A stretch of DNA of 64,000 nt, from NCBI RefSeq assembly GCF_001403615.1, contig NZ_LN879455.1:682001-746000 (forward strand), in the 5' to 3' direction. Made by a program: the position numbers and the translations under genes. The notes under the pieces are model-generated. The model searched no databases and was not told the DNA's origin. It was given only the letters and a program-made list of their open reading frames with translations. The first letter of the stretch is position 1, and every line of letters starts with the position of its first letter. The DNA is from Desnuesiella massiliensis (lineage in GTDB: Bacteria > Bacillota > Clostridia > Clostridiales > Clostridiaceae). Of the stretch, positions 60,133 through 64,000 are shown piece by piece.

Positions 60133-61797
60133 ATGAAGAACTTTAGAAAAAGTGTAGTCTATCAAATATATCCTAAGTCGTTTAATGATGCTAATGGAGA
60201 TGGTATTGGTGATTTAAAAGGAGTGACTAAAAGACTAGACTACTTAAAGTTATTGGGTGTAGATTATATATGGTTAACGCCATTTTATATTTCTCCTCAA
60301 AGAGATAACGGCTATGATGTAGCCGATTATTGTAATATAGATCCCGTTTTTGGAACAATGGAAGACTTTGAGGAAATGGTTTCTGAAGCTAGGAAGCTTG
60401 GAATAGATATTATGCTAGATATGGTATTTAATCATACCTCTACAGAACACCCTTGGTTTAAAAAAGCTATTAGAAATGAAGAAAAATATAAAAAATACTA
60501 TATATTTAAAGAAGATATAGACAGAGAGAGTCCTACTAATTGGAGCTCAAAATTTGGAGGCCCAGCTTGGGAGTATGTGGAAGAATTAAAGGCATATTAT
60601 TTACATCTATTTGATGTAACTCAAGCAGACTTGAATTGGGAAAATGAAGAGGTTAGAAAAGAAATTTTTAAAATCGTTGAATTTTGGATTAATAAGGGAG
60701 TAAAAGGTTTTAGACTGGATGTAGTTAATTTAATTTCAAAACCAGAGAAATATGAGAATGATAATGAAGGCGATGGACGCCGTTTCTATACAGACGGACC
60801 CCATGTACATGAATATTTAAAGGAGCTTAATAGAGATACTTTTGGAAAGTATGATGATATTATCACTGTAGGAGAAATGTCCTCTACCACCATAGACCAT
60901 TGTGTTAAGTATTCAAAACCAGAAGAAAAGGAGTTATCTATGGTGTTTAATTTTCATCATTTAAAGGTGGATTATAAAGAGGGGGATAAGTGGACCTTGA
61001 TGGATTTCGATTTTAAAATGTTAAAAGAAATAATCACTTCTTGGCAGTTAGGCATTCAAGAAGGGGAGGGATGGAGTGCAGTATTCTGGTGCAATCACGA
61101 TCAACCCCGTATAGTATCACGATTTGGAAATGACACTAAATATATTAAGGAGTCGGCTAAAATGCTAGCTACTACCGTACACATGCTTAGAGGAACCCCT
61201 TATATCTATCAAGGAGAGGAATTAGGCATGACTAATCCTTATTTTGAGCATATAGGCTTATATAAAGATATTGAATCTATAAATTACTACAATATTTTAA
61301 AGGAGCAAGGAAAAGCAGAAGAAGAAATAATTAAAATTTTGCAATCAAAATCCAGAGATAACTCTAGAACGCCTATGCAATGGAGTGAGGATAATAATGG
61401 CGGATTTACAGAAGGGATACCTTGGATACCCTTAAGCAAAAATTATAAATATATTAATGCAAAGCAGCAACTAGGGGATAAGGATTCTATATTTTATCAT
61501 TATAAAAAGTTAATACAATTAAGAAAAGAGCTTAATATAATTTCAGAAGGTATTTTTAAACCAATGATGGAGGACCATGAAAGTGTATTTGCCTATGAAA
61601 GAGAGTTAAATAATGAGAAGCTGATAGTTATTAATAATTTCTATGAAAAAGAAGCTGTTTTTGAGCTGCCGAAGAGCTTAAAGCTTAGTGAATATAATAG
61701 TAAAATATTAATTTCTAATTATGAAGATTCTTCTGAGATATCTAATATAATAAAGTTAAGATCCTATGAGTCGGTAGTTTATTATCTTGAAAAATAA
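60133..61797 (+). CDS. treA: Alpha,alpha-phosphotrehalase, GH13
   Basis: A 554-residue cytosolic enzyme hydrolysing trehalose-6-phosphate to glucose and glucose-6-phosphate. SVVYQIYPKSFNDANGDGIGDL, MVFNHTSTEHPWF, GFRLDVVN (nucleophile Asp), VGEMSS (acid Glu) and WCNHDQPR (third Asp) give the full GH13 set in order, and the length is normal for TreC/TreA. The start at 60133 (MKNFRKSVVYQ) is used; an in-frame upstream codon at 60097 overlaps the inverted repeat. AAAAGGAGC lies about 10 bp upstream. Confidence 0.92.
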   Translation: MKNFRKSVVYQIYPKSFNDANGDGIGDLKGVTKRLDYLKLLGVDYIWLTPFYISPQRDNGYDVADYCNIDPVFGTMEDFEEMVSEARKLGIDIMLDMVFNHTSTEHPWFKKAIRNEEKYKKYYIFKEDIDRESPTNWSSKFGGPAWEYVEELKAYYLHLFDVTQADLNWENEEVRKEIFKIVEFWINKGVKGFRLDVVNLISKPEKYENDNEGDGRRFYTDGPHVHEYLKELNRDTFGKYDDIITVGEMSSTTIDHCVKYSKPEEKELSMVFNFHHLKVDYKEGDKWTLMDFDFKMLKEIITSWQLGIQEGEGWSAVFWCNHDQPRIVSRFGNDTKYIKESAKMLATTVHMLRGTPYIYQGEELGMTNPYFEHIGLYKDIESINYYNILKEQGKAEEEIIKILQSKSRDNSRTPMQWSEDNNGGFTEGIPWIPLSKNYKYINAKQQLGDKDSIFYHYKKLIQLRKELNIISEGIFKPMMEDHESVFAYERELNNEKLIVINNFYEKEAVFELPKSLKLSEYNSKILISNYEDSSEISNIIKLRSYESVVYYLEK

Positions 61798-61832
61798 CTA
61801 TTAAGATGTTAATATATTTACGGTGATATGTG

Positions 61833-62546
61833 ATGAACAGTAAATACTTAACTATTTATAATGAAATTTTAACCAAAATTGAAAATGGCTTTTATCCATC
61901 AAATACAAAGCTGCCTTCAGAAAATGAATTAATGGAGCAATACAATGTGTCTCGAGATACTATAAGAAAGTCTTTAAATCTATTAGAGGATAGTGGGCAT
62001 ATTCATAAAATTAAAGGAAAAGGTTCACTTATACTTGATATTAATAAATTTAATTTTCCGGTTTCAGGCATAACTAGCTTTAAAGAATTAACTCAAAATA
62101 TGGGAGTAAAATCAGAAACTATAGTTCAAGAGCTTGAATGTGTTAACCCTGACAAATTTCTAAAAGCTCAACTGAATTTAAATGATGAAGCTGAAGCTTG
62201 GAAGGTCATAAGAGTTAGGAAAATTGATGGAAAAAAAATCATATTAGATAAAGATTTTTTTAATAAGGAATTTGTCCCGGTCTTAACAGAGGAAATATGT
62301 AAGGATTCCATATACGAGTATATTGAAAAGGAGTTAGGACTTAGAATTAGTTTTGCAAAAAAGGAGATAACTGTGCAGCAATGCACAGAGGAAGATAAAA
62401 AGTACTTGGATTGTGAAAATTATAATATGATTGTGGTAGTAAAGAGCTACACCTATCTTAATGATACAAGCTTATTTCAATATACTGAGTCTAGGCATAG
62501 ACCGGATAAATTTAGATTTGTGGATTTCGCTCGAAGAAGCTATTAA
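61833..62546 (+). CDS. treR: TreR, GntR-family trehalose operon repressor
   Basis: A 237-residue regulator. The winged helix covers about 1-68 (KLPSENELMEQYNVSRDTIRKSLNLLEDSGHIHKIKGKGS), then a UTRA ligand-binding domain (about 85-230) with KVIRVRKIDGKKIILDKDFF. TreR proteins bind trehalose-6-phosphate and then leave their operator. Operators of the expected dyad type are at 58379-58396 and 58414-58431, upstream of treP. The ATG at 61833 follows GGTGAT. Confidence 0.9.
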   Translation: MNSKYLTIYNEILTKIENGFYPSNTKLPSENELMEQYNVSRDTIRKSLNLLEDSGHIHKIKGKGSLILDINKFNFPVSGITSFKELTQNMGVKSETIVQELECVNPDKFLKAQLNLNDEAEAWKVIRVRKIDGKKIILDKDFFNKEFVPVLTEEICKDSIYEYIEKELGLRISFAKKEITVQQCTEEDKKYLDCENYNMIVVVKSYTYLNDTSLFQYTESRHRPDKFRFVDFARRSY

Positions 62547-62552
62547 ACATCT

Positions 62553-62586
62553 AACAACCTTTGTAAATTCAAGGGTTGTTTTTTAT
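62553..62586 (+). terminator. Terminator of the trehalose operon
   Basis: AACAACCTT pairs with AAGGGTTGTT, with the tail TTTTT. Confidence 0.85.
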
Positions 62587-62644
62587 AGAATATATATTTA
62601 AGAGAGAAGTTATAAAAACTTCTCTCGGTGAATTTAAAAGTTAC

Positions 62645-62998
62645 TTATACTAAAGGGCTGTTAATTTGCGTAGTAAAAAGAAAATCATGAAGATGTCCAT
62701 CATCAAAGGTAGTTCCTCCCTGCACAAGGTGAACATGCTTATTAGTGTTAGGGATAGGAATATCTGGTCCAGTAACTACTCCTATTTCGTGATGGTGATC
62801 TAATGAGTCTGTATTAGAGAGTATAACATGGACATGTCTACCACCGCCTACTGGAATAAATTCACTTGTAACTCCAGCAACTCTATGGTTATGCCTGTCC
62901 GCACCTAATTCGGCTAATTTAGTACTTTGTTCAAACTCGTGAACATGAGGGGGTATGCTCGTCGAATTGGAAGTGATTGATTCTTCATTAGTATACAT
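62645..62998 (-). CDS. YmaF-family protein
   Basis: A 117-residue, histidine-rich protein with repeated H-x-H pairs: PPHVHEFE, ADRHNHRVAGVTSEFIP, GGRHVHVI, LDHHHEIG, NKHVHLVQG and DGHLHDF. These spaced HxH units are the hallmark of YmaF, a small Bacillus/Clostridium protein family with sporulation-associated occurrence, and suggest metal binding. The ATG at 62998 has GGAGGT upstream on the minus strand. It is monocistronic. Confidence 0.82.
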   Translation of the reverse strand: MYTNEESITSNSTSIPPHVHEFEQSTKLAELGADRHNHRVAGVTSEFIPVGGGRHVHVILSNTDSLDHHHEIGVVTGPDIPIPNTNKHVHLVQGGTTFDDGHLHDFLFTTQINSPLV

Positions 62999-63239
62999 AC
63001 TTACTAACCTCCTTAAAATATAGAAAGTAATTTATACTTTCTTGTATATAATATGAAGAAAATGGCGAAAAGGTTCCAGAGCATTACAGGGAAATTTGTT
63101 GCAAAAGTTATTATAATAAAAAGTAATTTAAAAAAATGTAGCAAAACAGTAAGTATTGTCATAATATATAATATATAACTAGAGCACGCATGATTTAGTT
63201 ATATTGAATCCACTTTTCTTCTTCTCAGTATATTTTTTA
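62999..63239. other. Intergenic region upstream of an orphan terminator
   Basis: No frame with a ribosome binding site was found between the YmaF start and the terminator at 63240. The stretch around 63155-63180 (TTGTCATAATATATAATA) is AT-rich and promoter-like, so a small untranslated RNA reading rightward is possible. Confidence 0.4.
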
Positions 63240-63266
63240 GGGGCAGCGAAAGTTGCCCTTTTTTTA
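63240..63266 (+). terminator. Orphan intrinsic terminator with GAAA tetraloop
   Basis: GGGCAGC, loop GAAA, GTTGCCC, then TTTTTTT. No plus-strand gene ends upstream within 690 bp. Confidence 0.9.
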
Positions 63267-63368
63267 TATTTTAGTAATTATACAATTTTGATATACATTG
63301 CAAAAGTTCTATATATTCTCATCAAGACATAATGGAAGAATTTTAATGCAAGTATGTATTATAAAAAA

Positions 63369-63418
63369 GAAAAGAGCTCTCCTGAGGCTAACATCAACCT
63401 CAGGTTATGCTCTTTTTA
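63369..63418. terminator. Terminator of the coat gene
   Basis: AAAAGAGC pairs with GCTCTTTT, and CCTGAGG with CCTCAGG inside. T-runs occur on both strands. Confidence 0.85.
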
Positions 63419-63424
63419 AAGGTA

Positions 63425-64000
63425 TTAACGAACTCTAACTTGTTGTTTTTGAAGAACTTTAACTGTTAGGAATACTACTAATTTTTCAACTAATTTTTCA
63501 AAAACTCTTGTTCCATCTTTGTGCTCAGGCTCTCTATTAATATCCGCTTCAATAAATCTTGCTGAAACTAATTCGCAGAATGGTTTTTCGTCGAAGAAAA
63601 CTGTTTCTTCTCTATCGGTTTCACAAAGATCTCTTCCTATTTCTTCATCTTTACAATGTTTACAGTCGTGCTCTCTTTCACAGAAAAAGTTAGTCTCTAC
63701 AGAATTAATTCTACGAGTAACTTGTGGTTGAGTAACAAAGAATACTTCTGTAACGCAACGGAATGGTATTTTAGCTGTAGTATGCTTAATATCTCCGCTT
63801 ACCACATGGTCATGTGAGCAATCAGCAGTGGCGAATTCTATATTTTTTAGAACAAAGCCTTCTATGAATAATTTTCCAGATATTAATCTTCCAGTAACAG
63901 GATCTCTACGACCAGCTGTTGGAAGTAATCTGCATTGAGTTAAGAATATATCTTTTTTAATTCTCTTAATTTCAAAGAACTTTTCTTTTAACTCTATAGA
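63425..64000 (-). CDS. CsxC-like spore coat/exosporium protein (5' part outside window)
   Basis: The minus-strand frame is open from the window edge to the stop at 63425-63427 (191 residues seen). It includes CRLLPTAGRRDPVTGRLISGKLFIEGFVLKNIEFATAD-type sequence, of which LFIEGFVLKNIEFA is the core, then IPFRCVTEVFFV, cysteines in FFCEREHDCKHC, and a basic end KVLQKQQVRVR. This order resembles CsxC-family proteins and the related SPOCS/DUF3794 domain of clostridial exosporium and coat proteins. Start and upstream partner genes are outside the window. Confidence 0.65.
   Translation of the reverse strand, partial: SIELKEKFFEIKRIKKDIFLTQCRLLPTAGRRDPVTGRLISGKLFIEGFVLKNIEFATADCSHDHVVSGDIKHTTAKIPFRCVTEVFFVTQPQVTRRINSVETNFFCEREHDCKHCKDEEIGRDLCETDREETVFFDEKPFCELVSARFIEADINREPEHKDGTRVFEKLVEKLVVFLTVKVLQKQQVRVR

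Noticed and set aside
62168..62386. A minus-strand frame inside treR
   Set aside because: Shadow of the GntR gene; no independent support.

Overview
The window reads as chromosomal DNA of a low-GC, endospore-forming Clostridium or close relative. Support comes from a gerA-type germinant receptor operon, CotF-like and CsxC-like spore coat genes, YmaF, very AT-rich intergenic DNA, strong AGGAGG-type ribosome binding sites, and many hairpin plus T-run terminators. No tRNA, rRNA, CRISPR array, transposase or phage gene was seen. Some genes are already decaying: a kinase-like gene with an in-frame ochre codon at the left edge, and AraC and ROK remnants at 7.2-7.8 kb.

Layout. 0.65-5.65 kb: a lower mevalonate pathway cluster (mevalonate kinase, diphosphomevalonate decarboxylase, phosphomevalonate kinase) with a TctA-type permease and a small membrane protein embedded in it. 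5.9-14.2 kb: mixed single genes (SEC-C protein, esterase, ClC channel, isochorismatase-like protein without its cysteine, CotF-like coat protein, alcohol dehydrogenase, DUF2935). 14.3-19.2 kb, minus strand: glucose-1-phosphate cytidylyltransferase, CDP-glucose 4,6-dehydratase and three glycosyltransferases, a surface-glycan module. 20.0-31.7 kb: a lipoprotein, a NarL-type two-component system with a three-gene ABC exporter (architecture like Bacillus LnrJK-LnrLMN), a TetM-like ribosomal protection GTPase behind an attenuator-like hairpin, a SNF2 helicase and DUF1904. 31.9-40.8 kb: DUF1846, a GNAT acetyltransferase with a hairpin leader, the germination operon gerKA-KC-small-KB, and a DUF1858/DUF438 pair.

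41.0-51.5 kb is the best-defined regulatory unit: a LevR-type sigma-54 activator, three 10-bp repeats, a perfect -24/-12 promoter and a nine-gene operon (IIB, IIC, DUF3284, GH4, IIA, IIB-like, ChbG, GH1, ROK) whose content matches chitobiose/cellobiose uptake and breakdown. 51.6-56.0 kb holds a flippase, TarI- and TarJ-like enzymes and a CDP-glycerol/ribitol phosphotransferase, pointing to a ribitol-phosphate polymer. 56.1-58.2 kb has two secreted cell-wall enzymes. 58.4-62.5 kb is a trehalose operon (EIIBC, phosphotrehalase, TreR) with two palindromic operators at its promoter. The right end has YmaF and a partial CsxC-like coat gene on the minus strand.

No clear-cut new defence or mobile system was found. 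The most promising leads are the permease inside the mevalonate cluster, the chain of hairpins around the ABC exporter and ribosomal protection gene, and the sigma-54 controlled chitobiose-type operon with a second, divergent IIB-like protein.
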